A stretch of DNA of 64,000 nt. Origin: CAUJGQ01 sp042408665 (GTDB lineage: Bacteria; Chloroflexota; Dehalococcoidia; CAUJGQ01). A model generated the notes under the pieces. The model was not told the DNA's origin. It saw only the letters and a list, made by a program, of their open reading frames with translations, and searched no databases. Shown here one piece after another: positions 32,696 through 40,269 of this stretch (position 1 is its first letter; the number at the start of each line of letters is the position of its first letter). The position numbers were made by a program, and so were the translations under genes. The stretch covers positions 10,226 to 74,225 of the forward strand of contig JBHOQW010000151.1 of assembly GCA_042408665.1 (NCBI GenBank). Direction: 5' to 3'.

Positions 32696-34099
32696 ATGGT
32701 GGATGGTTCGCTCACCGTGGTGATCGAGAAACTCCCCCCGCACGACATCGCCGCCGAGGAGGCGGTGCTGGCCGCCTGCCTGGTGGACAGCGAGGCGATT
32801 TTTAAAGTCGCCCCCCTCTTACGGCCCACCGACTTCTTCCGCGAGAAGAACGGCTGGATCTACGAGGCCATCTGCGCCCTGTGGGACCGCAACGAGGCCA
32901 TCAATCCGATCACCGTCGCCCACGAGCTGGCCCGCCGCGACCGCCTGGAGACCGTGGGTGGGACGGCGTATCTTGCCCAGATCGTGGCTGACCTGCCCAC
33001 CGTGGTGGGGGTGGAGTACTACGCCCAGATCGTGGCGCGGGATGCCGTCTACCGACGCCTGATCGAGTTCGCCGGCAGGGTGGCGCAGCGCGCCTACGAG
33101 GGCGGCGCCGACTTGGAGGCGGTGCTGAGCTGGGCGGAAACGCAGCTCATGGCCCTGCGCACCGGCGAGGCCCTGCGCGACTTCGTGCACATCCGCACGC
33201 TGCTGGAGAAGTACCTCGAAGAGACCGGCATCGAAGAATCCCAGTCCGGCGCCGGGCCGCAGGTGATCCGCACCGGCTTCATCCCCCTGGACGAGCTGCT
33301 GGGCGGGCTGAAACGTTCGGACCTGATCATCGTGGCCGCCAGGCCGAGCATGGGGAAGAGCGCCCTGGCTCTCTCCTTTGCCCGTAACGCCGCCGTGGCC
33401 CAGAAGGCGAAGGTGGCTGTCTTCTCGCTGGAGATGTCGGCTGACCAGCTCGCCCAGCGCCTGCTGGCCGCCGAGGCCAACGTGGACAGCACGCGCCTGC
33501 GCCTGGGCGAGCACACGGAGGCCGAGGAGCGGCGTATCATGCACGCCATGGGCGTGTTGGCCGGCTGCGATATCTTCATCGACGACACCCCGGTGCTCAC
33601 CGTGGCGGAGATGCGCGGCAAGGCGCTGCGTCTGCAACGGGAGCACGGCTTGGACCTGATCGTGCTCGATTACCTGCAGCTCATGCAGGGCAGCGGCGGG
33701 CGCAACGAGAACCGGGTGCAGGAGATCTCCATGATCTCCCGCAACCTGAAGGCCATCGCCCGCGAGCTGAACGTGCCCGTGGTGGCGCTGTCGCAGCTCT
33801 CCCGCGCCGTGGAGAGCCGCACGCCCCACATCCCCATGCTCAGCGACCTGCGCGAATCGGGCAGCATCGAGCAGGACGCCGATGTGGTGATGTTCGTCTA
33901 CCGCGAGGACTACTACACCAAGAAAGAGGACTGGGAGGCCGCCCACCCGGACCGGCCCGGGCGCGCGTTCCCGGCGGGCATCGCCCAGATCATCGTCGCC
34001 AAGCACCGCAACGGCCCGACGGGGACCGTGGACCTGCGCTTTGTCCACAAGACCGCCAAGTTCGAGGACCTCCTGGTCCGGGATGATGAGCCGTTATGA
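32696..34099 (+). CDS. dnaB: Replicative DNA helicase DnaB
   Basis: This is the hexameric 5'-3' helicase of the replication fork. The 467 residues contain an N-terminal DnaB domain (HDIAAEEAVLAACLVDSEAIFKV) and a RecA-like C-terminal domain. The Walker A is AARPSMGKSAL, the Walker B DLIVLDYLQLM, and the end has LSDLRESGSIEQDADVV and YREDYYTKK. No intein is present. ATG 32696 has no good ribosome site; alternative in-frame starts upstream cannot be excluded, but the family N-terminus fits. The next two genes encode a DnaD-domain protein and a DnaC/DnaI-like ATPase, so the operon carries helicase and probable loading factors. Confidence 0.95.
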   Translation: MVDGSLTVVIEKLPPHDIAAEEAVLAACLVDSEAIFKVAPLLRPTDFFREKNGWIYEAICALWDRNEAINPITVAHELARRDRLETVGGTAYLAQIVADLPTVVGVEYYAQIVARDAVYRRLIEFAGRVAQRAYEGGADLEAVLSWAETQLMALRTGEALRDFVHIRTLLEKYLEETGIEESQSGAGPQVIRTGFIPLDELLGGLKRSDLIIVAARPSMGKSALALSFARNAAVAQKAKVAVFSLEMSADQLAQRLLAAEANVDSTRLRLGEHTEAEERRIMHAMGVLAGCDIFIDDTPVLTVAEMRGKALRLQREHGLDLIVLDYLQLMQGSGGRNENRVQEISMISRNLKAIARELNVPVVALSQLSRAVESRTPHIPMLSDLRESGSIEQDADVVMFVYREDYYTKKEDWEAAHPDRPGRAFPAGIAQIIVAKHRNGPTGTVDLRFVHKTAKFEDLLVRDDEPL

Positions 34100-34113
34100 G
34101 CGATCCAACCTCC

Positions 34114-34224
34114 CCCCTCCCGCGCGCGGGAGGGGCTCGGCCGGAGGCAGGAGCCCGCCGGCGAAGCACGGAGCCCCTGCCTCCCGGCCCGCTGCGGAAA
34201 GCGGAACCCGAGGCTCAGCGGGCC
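34114..34224. repeat. Array of three palindromes between dnaB and the dnaD-like gene
   Basis: Three consecutive hairpins fill this stretch. The first is a perfect palindrome at 34114-34135 (arm CCCCTCCCGCG). The second has arms GGAGGCAGG (34143-34151) and CCTGCCTCC (34176-34184). The third has arms GGCCCGCTG (34186-34194) and CAGCGGGCC (34216-34224). The first shares the CTCCCGC core of the dispersed repeat, and GGCCGGGGGTGAGGG at 34252-34266 matches the flank of copy 1. The sequence is open in the frame of the next gene, so it could also be read as coding. Confidence 0.75.
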
Positions 34225-34260
34225 GGGGAGGCCGGGCCGTGCTCCAGCGGGGGGCCGGGG

Positions 34261-34968
34261 GTGAGGGCCGGCGCTGCCCCGTTTCCCGGCTTCCCCGCCG
34301 GGGCGCGGGCCACGCTGATCCCCAACCAGATCTTCGCCGAGCTTTTGCCGCAGATCGAGGACCCAGCGGAGCTCCTGGTGACAATCTACCTGTTCTTCGC
34401 CGTGGGGCGGCGACGCGGCTTCCCACGCGCCGTGACGTTCGACGAGCTGGCCACGGAGGTGCCCCTGCGTCGCGCCCTGGCGCGGCTGGCAGGCGGGGCA
34501 GGGGTCGAAGAGGGGCTGCGGCGCGGGCTGGAGCGGGCGGTGGCGCGCGGCTCCGTGCTGTGCGCCCGCCGGGATGGGGTGGACCTGTACCTGATCAACA
34601 CCGCGGCGACGCGCGCCGCCATCGCCGCCGGGCGGCTGCCGGGCGTGGAGCTGGTGCCGGCGCCGGCGCCGTTGCCGGACGAGCCGCCGCCCTCCATCTA
34701 CACGCTCTTTGAGGAAAACATCGGCACCATCTCACCGCTCATCGCCGATGAACTGCGCGAGGTAGAGGCCACCTACCCGGCGGCCTGGATCGTGGCCGCC
34801 TTCAAAGAGGCGGTCAGCCTGAACAAGCGTAACTGGCGCTACATCGTGCGTATCCTGGAGCGATGGCGCGCCGAGGGCCGGAGCGATGCGACGGTTGGAC
34901 GAGATCTTCAAGGGCATCCGCGGCGTCGGGACCTCGAAGGACGCTACCGAAACCTGGTACGTCGTTGA
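34261..34968 (+). CDS. DnaD-domain replication initiation protein
   Basis: The 235 residues end in a DnaD domain (about 145-205): SIYTLFEENIGTISPLIADELREVE, TYPAAWIVAAFKEAV and NKRNWRYIVRILERW with the YxxxILxxW-type signature. The N-terminal PFPGFPAGARATLIPNQIFAELLPQI is like the winged-helix start of Chloroflexota DnaD proteins. DnaD proteins remodel DNA at origins and help load DnaB. The frame is open from an ATG at 34096 that overlaps the dnaB stop, but that would translate the palindrome array into 55 low-complexity residues. GTG 34261, with a G-rich site before it, gives the expected N-terminus. Its 3' end overlaps the dnaC-like gene by 83 bases. Confidence 0.82.
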   Translation: MRAGAAPFPGFPAGARATLIPNQIFAELLPQIEDPAELLVTIYLFFAVGRRRGFPRAVTFDELATEVPLRRALARLAGGAGVEEGLRRGLERAVARGSVLCARRDGVDLYLINTAATRAAIAAGRLPGVELVPAPAPLPDEPPPSIYTLFEENIGTISPLIADELREVEATYPAAWIVAAFKEAVSLNKRNWRYIVRILERWRAEGRSDATVGRDLQGHPRRRDLEGRYRNLVRR

Positions 34969-36313
34969 CGAGAGCGCGCCGGCGCCCCCCGCCGAGCCGG
35001 ACCCGCCCGCGCCGGTCTGCCCGCGCTGCGGGGGGGCGGGGTTCGTGCGCCGGCGCGTGCCGATCGGCCACCCGGACTTCGGCCGGGCGGTGCCGTGTGA
35101 CTGCGTGCAGCACGAGGAGGCGGCCGAGCGCACGGCGCGCCTGGAGCGCTACAGCAACCTCGGCCTCCTGCGGCGCATGACCTTCGCCACGCTCATCCCA
35201 CACGGCCGCTCCCCCGATCCCGTGCACCAGCAGCGCTTCGTCCACGCCCTGCAAGCCGCACGGGCCTACGCCGAGTCGCCGGACGGCTGGCTGGTGCTGC
35301 ACGGCCGCAGCGGCGCCGGTAAGACCCACCTGGCCGCCGCCATCGCCAACCGTTGCATCGAGCGCGGGCAGCCGGTGCTGTTCATCGTCGTGCCGGACCT
35401 GCTCGACCACCTGCGCGCCGCCTACCGTCCCGACGCCGAGGAGCCGTACGACCGCCTGTTCGAGCAGGTGCGCACGGCGCCGCTCCTGGTGCTGGACGAT
35501 CTGGGCGCGCAGGCCTCCACCCCGTGGGCGGCGGAGAAGCTCTATCAGATCGTTAACTACCGCTACAACGCGCAGCTTCCCACTATCTTCACCGTGGCGG
35601 TGCCCCTGGAGGATCTGGACGAGCGGCTGCGCACCCGCTTGAGCGATCCCACCTTTACCCAGGTGGTCCTGCTGGAAGAGGTCGGCGACGGTGGGGGGGC
35701 GGGCCAAATCGACGTGCTCTCCCTGCCGCTCATGCGGCAGATGACGTTCGAGCGCTTCAACCCCGTCCCTTTGGCCCCGACGGGTCCGGGGCAGCCCAAC
35801 AACCTGCTGCGCGCGCTGGAGACCGCCCGCCAGCACGCGGAGCGGCCGGACGGCTGGCTGGTGCTGCTGGGCGAGACCGGCTGCGGCAAGACCCACCTGG
35901 CGGCGGCCATCGCCCACCACTGGCGCGCGCACGGGCGGCAGGTGGAGTTCGTGGTGGTGCCGGACCTGCTGGACCGGCTGCGGGCCGGTGTGCGCGATGA
36001 CGAGGCGGATACCCTCCGCCTACTGGACCAGATCCGCACCAGCCCCTACCTGGTGCTGGACGACCTGGGCGTGCACAGCGCCACGCCCTGGGCGCAGGAG
36101 AAGCTCTTCCAGATTCTGAATTACCGCTACAACGCCCGCCTGCCCACCGTCATCACCATCGGCCGGCCGCTAGAGGAGCTGCCCGACGCCTGGGTCTCGC
36201 GCATGCACGATGTCAAGGTGAGCGATATCTTCCGGATTGAGGCGCCAGACTACCGCGGCCTGCGTCGTCCGGATCGGCGGGACGCGCGCCCGGAGCGGGG
36301 CCGTCGCCGGTAG
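34886..36313 (+). CDS. DnaC/DnaI-like AAA+ ATPase with two tandem ATPase modules
   Basis: This 475-residue protein is a probable helicase loader. An N-terminal zinc-knuckle-like region has CPRCGG and CDC (Cys45, 48, 71, 73). Two similar AAA+ modules follow. Module 1 (about 95-283) has Walker A GRSGAGKT (140-147) and Walker B LLVLDDLG (200-207). Module 2 (about 284-475) has Walker A GETGCGKT (329-336) and Walker B YLVLDDLG (388-395). Both share LRRMTF/MRQMTF, SPDGWLVLHG/RPDGWLVLLG, VVPDLLD and YRYNAxLPT, so they arose by duplication. DnaC, DnaI and IstB have one module. Module 1 keeps an arginine-rich ERLRTRLSD where the finger should be; module 2 has DAWVSRMHD. It is the last gene of dnaB-dnaD-dnaC, with ATG 34886 inside the previous gene. 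Confidence 0.88.
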   Translation: MRRLDEIFKGIRGVGTSKDATETWYVVDESAPAPPAEPDPPAPVCPRCGGAGFVRRRVPIGHPDFGRAVPCDCVQHEEAAERTARLERYSNLGLLRRMTFATLIPHGRSPDPVHQQRFVHALQAARAYAESPDGWLVLHGRSGAGKTHLAAAIANRCIERGQPVLFIVVPDLLDHLRAAYRPDAEEPYDRLFEQVRTAPLLVLDDLGAQASTPWAAEKLYQIVNYRYNAQLPTIFTVAVPLEDLDERLRTRLSDPTFTQVVLLEEVGDGGGAGQIDVLSLPLMRQMTFERFNPVPLAPTGPGQPNNLLRALETARQHAERPDGWLVLLGETGCGKTHLAAAIAHHWRAHGRQVEFVVVPDLLDRLRAGVRDDEADTLRLLDQIRTSPYLVLDDLGVHSATPWAQEKLFQILNYRYNARLPTVITIGRPLEELPDAWVSRMHDVKVSDIFRIEAPDYRGLRRPDRRDARPERGRRR

Positions 36314-36860
36314 ACCGTCGCGCGTGCCAGTCGCGCAGGGCGGCGACGGTGGTGTCGAAGGCCAGTTCATCCCAGGGGATCTCGTGCGGGGCGAACCAGC
36401 GCGCCTCCAGCGCCTCGCGGCCGGGGGCGATGTGCGGGCTGGCGACCCGCCCCTCATACACCACGACCACCACGCCGGGCCCCGGCCGGGAGTAGACGCC
36501 GAGCACCGGCCCTAGCTCCACGGTGATACCCGTCTCTTCCGCCGCCTCGCGCACCGCTGCCTCTTCCACCGTCTCACCCCACTCCACGAAGCCGCCGGGG
36601 AACACCCACGCGCCGGCCCGCGGCGCGATGGCACGGCGCAGGAGCAGCACCCGTCCATCGTGCACGGGCAGCACGGCGGCCACCGGCACCGGGTTGAGGT
36701 AGCGGATGTGGGCACAGACGGTGCACACATGGCGCGGCCGGTCCTCATCGGGAAGCTCGGCCAGGCGCAGGGGGCCGCCGCAGGCCTCACAGAAGCGCGG
36801 TGCCCGCGACGGCGGCGGATGGGAGGCGAAGCCTTCGACGGGCGGCTCGTGGTGGGTCAT
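36213..36860 (-). CDS. NUDIX hydrolase with N-terminal zinc ribbon
   Basis: The 215 residues begin with a zinc ribbon, CEACGGPL and CTVCAH (about 22-50), followed by a NUDIX domain. The Nudix box is GGFVEWGETVEEAAVRE plus AAEETGI, with all metal-binding glutamates. Zinc-ribbon Nudix proteins include NADH pyrophosphatases and ADP-ribose-type hydrolases; the substrate is undecided. It lies 20 bases after moaE on the same strand, so it may be co-transcribed with the molybdopterin genes. The 3' end overlaps the convergent dnaC-like gene by 101 bases, and those last 35 residues look unstructured. Start ATG 36860; the open frame to 36941 overlaps moaE and is unlikely. Confidence 0.9.
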   Translation of the reverse strand: MTHHEPPVEGFASHPPPSRAPRFCEACGGPLRLAELPDEDRPRHVCTVCAHIRYLNPVPVAAVLPVHDGRVLLLRRAIAPRAGAWVFPGGFVEWGETVEEAAVREAAEETGITVELGPVLGVYSRPGPGVVVVVYEGRVASPHIAPGREALEARWFAPHEIPWDELAFDTTVAALRDWHARRSTGDGPAPGARPADPDDAGRGSLAPQSGRYRSP

Positions 36861-36880
36861 GGGGTCGTCCGTGGGCGGCG

Positions 36881-37336
36881 TCAGCGGGCGCCCTCCAGGG
36901 CTCGCTGCGTCTCCGGGTCGATGGCCGTGCCCTCCAGCCACTCCTCACCGCCCTCGAAGACCTCCTTCTTCCAGATGGGCACGATCTCCTTGAGGCGGTC
37001 GATGGCGTAGTGGCAGGCGGCGATGGCGTCGGCGCGGTGGGCGCTGGCCACGGCGATCACCACGCTCGGCTCGCCGATTGCCAACCGACCGATGCGGTGG
37101 CGCATGGCGATGCCGGTCACGGGCCAGCGCTGCCGCACCTCGTCCGCGATGGTGCGCATCTTCTTCTCCGCCATAGGCGGGTAGGCGTCGTACTCCAGGT
37201 ACAGCACGCGGCGGCCGCGGTTGTGGTTGCGCACCACGCCGTAGAAGACCGAGACGGCCCCGGCCTCGTCGGTGCGCACCGCCTCCACCAGCGCGGCGGC
37301 GTCGATCGGCTCACTCGTGATCTCGCAGATCGTCAT
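36881..37336 (-). CDS. moaE: Molybdopterin synthase large subunit MoaE
   Basis: MoaE converts precursor Z (cPMP) to molybdopterin using sulfur carried by MoaD, in the cytosol. The 151 residues show the family path: GAVSVFYGVVRNHNRGRRV, YLEYDAYPPMAEKKM, MRHRIGRLAIGEPSVVIAV, and the catalytic lysine region VPIWKKEVFEGGEEW. It starts 17 bases after moaD and precedes a NUDIX gene. The earlier pathway genes moaA and moaC are not in the window. Confidence 0.96.
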   Translation of the reverse strand: MTICEITSEPIDAAALVEAVRTDEAGAVSVFYGVVRNHNRGRRVLYLEYDAYPPMAEKKMRTIADEVRQRWPVTGIAMRHRIGRLAIGEPSVVIAVASAHRADAIAACHYAIDRLKEIVPIWKKEVFEGGEEWLEGTAIDPETQRALEGAR

Positions 37337-37353
37337 CGCTCCCTCCCCGGCGC

Positions 37354-37599
37354 CTAACCGCCGCTCACCGGCGGGATGAGCGCCACCACGTCGCCCGGCC
37401 GCAGCCGCTCGCCGTCCGGCACGTACTCCTCGTTCACGGCGGCCGCGGCGTTACCCAGCAGCGGCGCCAGGCGCGGGTGGTCGGCGGCCAGGCGTTGGCG
37501 GAGCTCGGCCACCGTGCTTCCGTCCGGTACCTCGACCAGCACCTCGCGCGTGCCGGCCGCCTCGCGCAGGGCCGCGAACAGTAACACGCGGGTCTGCAT
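37354..37599 (-). CDS. moaD: Molybdopterin synthase sulfur carrier subunit MoaD
   Basis: The 81-residue ubiquitin-fold protein ends in the required Gly-Gly (ALIPPVSGG), which is thiocarboxylated to deliver sulfur to MoaE. The start MQTRVLLFAALREAAG and VNEEYVPDGERLRPGDVV are typical. CCCTGGAGG lies before ATG 37599. It is the first gene of the moaD-moaE-nudix unit. The pterin it helps make is required by the aldehyde oxidoreductase at 9.1 kb. Confidence 0.95.
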   Translation of the reverse strand: MQTRVLLFAALREAAGTREVLVEVPDGSTVAELRQRLAADHPRLAPLLGNAAAAVNEEYVPDGERLRPGDVVALIPPVSGG

Positions 37600-37620
37600 G
37601 GGCGTGAACCTCCAGGGCGG

Positions 37621-37626
37621 ATCGTA
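37621..37626 (-). promoter_or_regulatory. -10 element (GC-TACGAT) for moaD
   Basis: Read leftward, ATGCTACGATCC carries TACGAT 21 bases before the moaD ATG. The -35 region has no match. Confidence 0.45.
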
Positions 37627-37737
37627 GCATAGAGGGACGGGGCGCGGCGTCCCGCTGGGTTGCCGCGCCGCGCGATCCCGCCCGTTCCCACACGCTACCC
37701 GTCGATCCGCGGGGACACCCGTCCTGGATGGTGAGGC

Positions 37738-38424
37738 ATGCGCAACCTGTTCCTGTTGCTTGCCGGCTGGGGGCTGACGCTCCTTCTCGGCGCTCCCACG
37801 GCCGTGGCTCAGCTCCCACCCACCCGCGTGTTCGGCACCGTCACGGTCGGCGGTCGGCCGGCACCGGCGGGCACCGTGGTGCAGGCGTTGATCGGTGAGA
37901 AGGTGTGCGGTGAGGGGGTGGTGCGCCGCATCAGCGACGACCTGCCGCTCGGCTACGTCGTGGATGTGGCCGGCGCCACCCAAGTGGAGGGCTGCGGCAC
38001 CGACGGCGCCACCATCACCTTCCGCGTGGGCGGCGTGCCGGCCAACGAGACCGCCACCTTCGCCACCGGCACCTTCCTCCGTCTGGACCTCACCGTGAGC
38101 GGTCAGGTGGCGACGCCGCCGCCCGGCGCGCCTACCCCGCCCCCCTTCGGCGCCGCGCCGGCCGCCACGCCCACCGCCGTGGCATCGCCAGGGGGCACGG
38201 CGCCCCCGGGGGAGGCGAGCCCGTCGTCCGGGGCCACCGAGACGCCGGTCGCGGCGACCGCCACATCCGAGCCGGGTCTGCCCGTGCGCACGGCCACGCC
38301 GGCCGGAAGCGTCCAAGAGGGCGGCGGTGGCGACGCGGGTCTCATCCTGGCCGCGGTGGCGGCGCTGATCGCGCTGGCAGCGGTCGGTGCGGGTGCGTAC
38401 ATCTGGTACCGACGGCATGCGTAG
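37738..38424 (+). CDS. Secreted, C-terminally anchored hypothetical protein
   Basis: The 228 residues have a signal peptide (about 1-24, ending AVAQ) and a compact domain at about 28-125 (TRVFGTVTVGGRPAPAGTVV, EGCGTDGATITFRVGG) of likely beta-sandwich character. A Pro/Thr/Ala-rich linker follows (about 127-198), then a C-terminal transmembrane helix (about 203-223) and a positive tail YRRHA. The domain looks like the carboxypeptidase-regulatory or surface beta domains in Chloroflexota proteins, with two cysteine pairs. It would be displayed outside the membrane. Function is unknown. It is divergent from moaD. Confidence 0.75.
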   Translation: MRNLFLLLAGWGLTLLLGAPTAVAQLPPTRVFGTVTVGGRPAPAGTVVQALIGEKVCGEGVVRRISDDLPLGYVVDVAGATQVEGCGTDGATITFRVGGVPANETATFATGTFLRLDLTVSGQVATPPPGAPTPPPFGAAPAATPTAVASPGGTAPPGEASPSSGATETPVAATATSEPGLPVRTATPAGSVQEGGGGDAGLILAAVAALIALAAVGAGAYIWYRRHA

Positions 38425-38508
38425 GCGGCTTGGCGGCAATGAGCTTGCTCGGCAGCAGCTGGGCTGCCCGTCCCGTGCTTACCCGGATAGCGCGGCACGC
38501 TGATCGTC

Positions 38509-38538
38509 TTGTTTCAGTAGCTTAGCGTGAGGTAAACT
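38509..38538 (+). promoter_or_regulatory. Promoter of the second lone receiver gene
   Basis: TTGTTT (38509-38514) and TAAACT (38533-38538) have an 18-base spacer, in a locally A+T-rich stretch. It leaves a leader of about 85 bases before ATG 38632. Confidence 0.6.
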
Positions 38539-38581
38539 GTCGAACGGTGTGCGGGAAATGGACCGACAGAACGCACCTATG

Positions 38582-38609
38582 ACGATGTTTTCTCCAACGA
38601 GAACATCGT
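38582..38609 (+). promoter_or_regulatory. Hairpin in the leader of the second lone receiver gene
   Basis: Arms ACGATGTT (38582-38589) and AACATCGT (38602-38609) pair perfectly around a 12-base loop, ending 13 bases before the ribosome site AGGGGAGG. It could be an operator or an RNA element affecting translation. Confidence 0.5.
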
Positions 38610-38631
38610 TTGCCTGGATCAGGGGAGGCTT

Positions 38632-39015
38632 ATGGCGGAGTTCCTTGCGCCGATTTTGGTGATAGATGATGATCGTGTATTCCTAGAGTTTATGCAAACC
38701 CTACTGACGTCTGAAGGATATGAGGTGATCGCGGTTGCCTCGCTGGCGGAGGCGCGAGCCGGGCTGGCGACAGGACGGCCGGCCATGGTGATCGGTGACG
38801 CGCGCATCGCCGATGAGCCGGACTTTGCGGTGCTGGACCTGGTGGCTGGGTTGCCGGGACCGCCGGTACCGCTGCTGCTCACCACGGCGTATCCACCGGC
38901 GCGCGTCACCGCACATCTCAGCACCCGGCCGTGGTCGGCGCTTTCGGTGTTGTTCAAACCGTTCGAGATCGAGGAGCTGCTCGCTCATGTGGCGCGCTTG
39001 CTCACGCCGGCGTAG
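38632..39015 (+). CDS. Single-domain response regulator (receiver only)
   Basis: The 127-residue receiver has acidic residues in ILVIDDDRVF, phosphorylation site Asp56 (MVIGDARIADEPDF), Thr in LLLTTAYP and Lys in VLFKPFEIEEL. The segment between strands 3 and 4 is longer than usual. There is no output domain. AGGGGAGG is well placed before ATG 38632, and a hairpin lies in its leader. It converges with another receiver gene 78 bases away. Confidence 0.88.
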   Translation: MAEFLAPILVIDDDRVFLEFMQTLLTSEGYEVIAVASLAEARAGLATGRPAMVIGDARIADEPDFAVLDLVAGLPGPPVPLLLTTAYPPARVTAHLSTRPWSALSVLFKPFEIEELLAHVARLLTPA

Positions 39016-39093
39016 AGCATCGACAGCCGCAGGGAGCCCGGTCGACTGCGCAGACCGGAGGCATGGCGGCGACAAGCCGCGTGGAGTGACGCA

Positions 39094-39567
39094 CTATCCC
39101 TCTTGCTGGTCAAGCGCACGCCGCACCGCTTGCACGATTTGTTCCAGATCGTAGGGTTTCCCGATCAGCTCGATCGCCTTGGCGTCACCTGCTGTCTCGG
39201 CAAGCGCCCGCAGGTTCGTGGTGGTCACGATGAACTGCCGACCACGGGCCGCCTCGGTGTCCTGGAGCAGGCGGAAGAACGTCCAGTTTTCGGCGTAGGG
39301 GGGCGAGATATCGTAGATGACAACCCGTGGCTCATAGCGCTGCAGGAAGGCGAGCACGTCTTCGCGCCCGGCCTTGATGTCGGGGACGTGGGCTGTGACG
39401 ACCACAAAGCCCTCCTCCTGCAGCACCTCACGGAGGAGGGTCACAACGTCGGCGCTGGAGTTGAACACCGCGACTACCGGTGCCGGCGTGGGGGACGCGA
39501 TGACAGCACCTCCGACCGATTCTGCGGCCCGCGGCGGGGTGGTGATGCCGCCCCGCGGCAGGCCCAT
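39094..39567 (-). CDS. Degenerate receiver-domain protein
   Basis: This 157-residue receiver-like protein keeps the phosphorylatable Asp86 (RVVIYDISPPYAENW), a Thr-rich FIVTTTN and Lys in LIGKPYDLEQI. The acidic pair that binds magnesium is replaced: where VVDDD is expected it has VFNSSAD (Asn36, Ser37). Metal binding and phosphotransfer may therefore be impaired, suggesting a phosphorylation-independent pseudo-receiver. The first 25 residues are poorly conserved in style and the start at ATG 39567 lacks a ribosome site, so the true start may be further in. No kinase is nearby. Confidence 0.78.
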   Translation of the reverse strand: MGLPRGGITTPPRAAESVGGAVIASPTPAPVVAVFNSSADVVTLLREVLQEEGFVVVTAHVPDIKAGREDVLAFLQRYEPRVVIYDISPPYAENWTFFRLLQDTEAARGRQFIVTTTNLRALAETAGDAKAIELIGKPYDLEQIVQAVRRALDQQEG

Positions 39568-39635
39568 GCTACACCAAATGCCTCGCCTGGATCATGACGG
39601 TGCGTGGGCGGGGAAGCTCTACTAAATAAGAGAGA

Positions 39636-39647
39636 CACGCTAGCGTG
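39636..39647. promoter_or_regulatory. Palindrome CACGCTAGCGTG upstream of a hypothetical gene
   Basis: A perfect 12-base palindrome lies 24 bases before ATG 39672, next to an A+T-rich CTACTAAATAAG that may contain the -10 box (TACTAA). It is a candidate operator. Confidence 0.4.
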
Positions 39648-39671
39648 CCACTCGCGCAAGGAGCAGGTACC

Positions 39672-40208
39672 ATGCGCTGGTCAACCTATATCGCTGCGTT
39701 CGACGAGCCGAAACAGGCGTGGCTGGCTAACGCCTTAACGATGGCCCAGGGCTACACCAGCCTCGCCAAGCGGCTGACGGCAGAGGACCGCGCTACTGGG
39801 GTCCTTCTCACGTATCTTGACCGGGCCGCAGCGGCGCTCGTGCAGGTGTGGAGCTTGCTCACGGCCCCCACAGTGCCCCCTGCCAGCCCGCCAGGTCCGA
39901 CGACAGTCGCGGATCCCGCGCTCAGTCTCACCTCGTGGCGGGAGTTTCTGGCTCACCTGCCGGCCGGCACGATGGATGAGGTGGAGCGAATGGTGGACGA
40001 GGCTGCGCAGGCGGCCCGGCACGCGGCAGCACTGGTGCGAGAGGATGGGGACGTGGAGGCGGTGCGGGCCGCCGTCAGTCGGGCTCTCGCCGCCTTGGCG
40101 CGTGCCCGTCCTGGTGAGTATCAGCGCCTTGCCGGGCGCGGCCTGGCGCCGACCAACGGCCACGGCACGATCTCCTCACCCTCTCGTCCGGACACCGCGC
40201 CAGAGTAA
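39672..40208 (+). CDS. Hypothetical helical protein
   Basis: The 178-residue soluble protein starts MRWSTYIAAFDEPKQAW. It has helices rich in Ala and Leu at about 1-65, a Pro-rich break at 70-90 (TAPTVPPASPPGPTT), and another helical part at 95-155. No family is recognised. AAGGAGCAGG precedes ATG 39672. It sits in the receiver-rich region but shows no signalling motif. Confidence 0.65.
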   Translation: MRWSTYIAAFDEPKQAWLANALTMAQGYTSLAKRLTAEDRATGVLLTYLDRAAAALVQVWSLLTAPTVPPASPPGPTTVADPALSLTSWREFLAHLPAGTMDEVERMVDEAAQAARHAAALVREDGDVEAVRAAVSRALAALARARPGEYQRLAGRGLAPTNGHGTISSPSRPDTAPE

Positions 40209-40269
40209 GAAGTGTGTACAGAACGGCAGCCGCCCGGCTTCGGCTATGGGGGCCTGGTGCGCAGCGCGC

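Noticed and set aside
34096..34260. ATG 34096 as the start of the DnaD-domain gene
   Set aside because: It would translate the palindrome array into low-complexity residues; GTG 34261 gives the family-type N-terminus. Not excluded.
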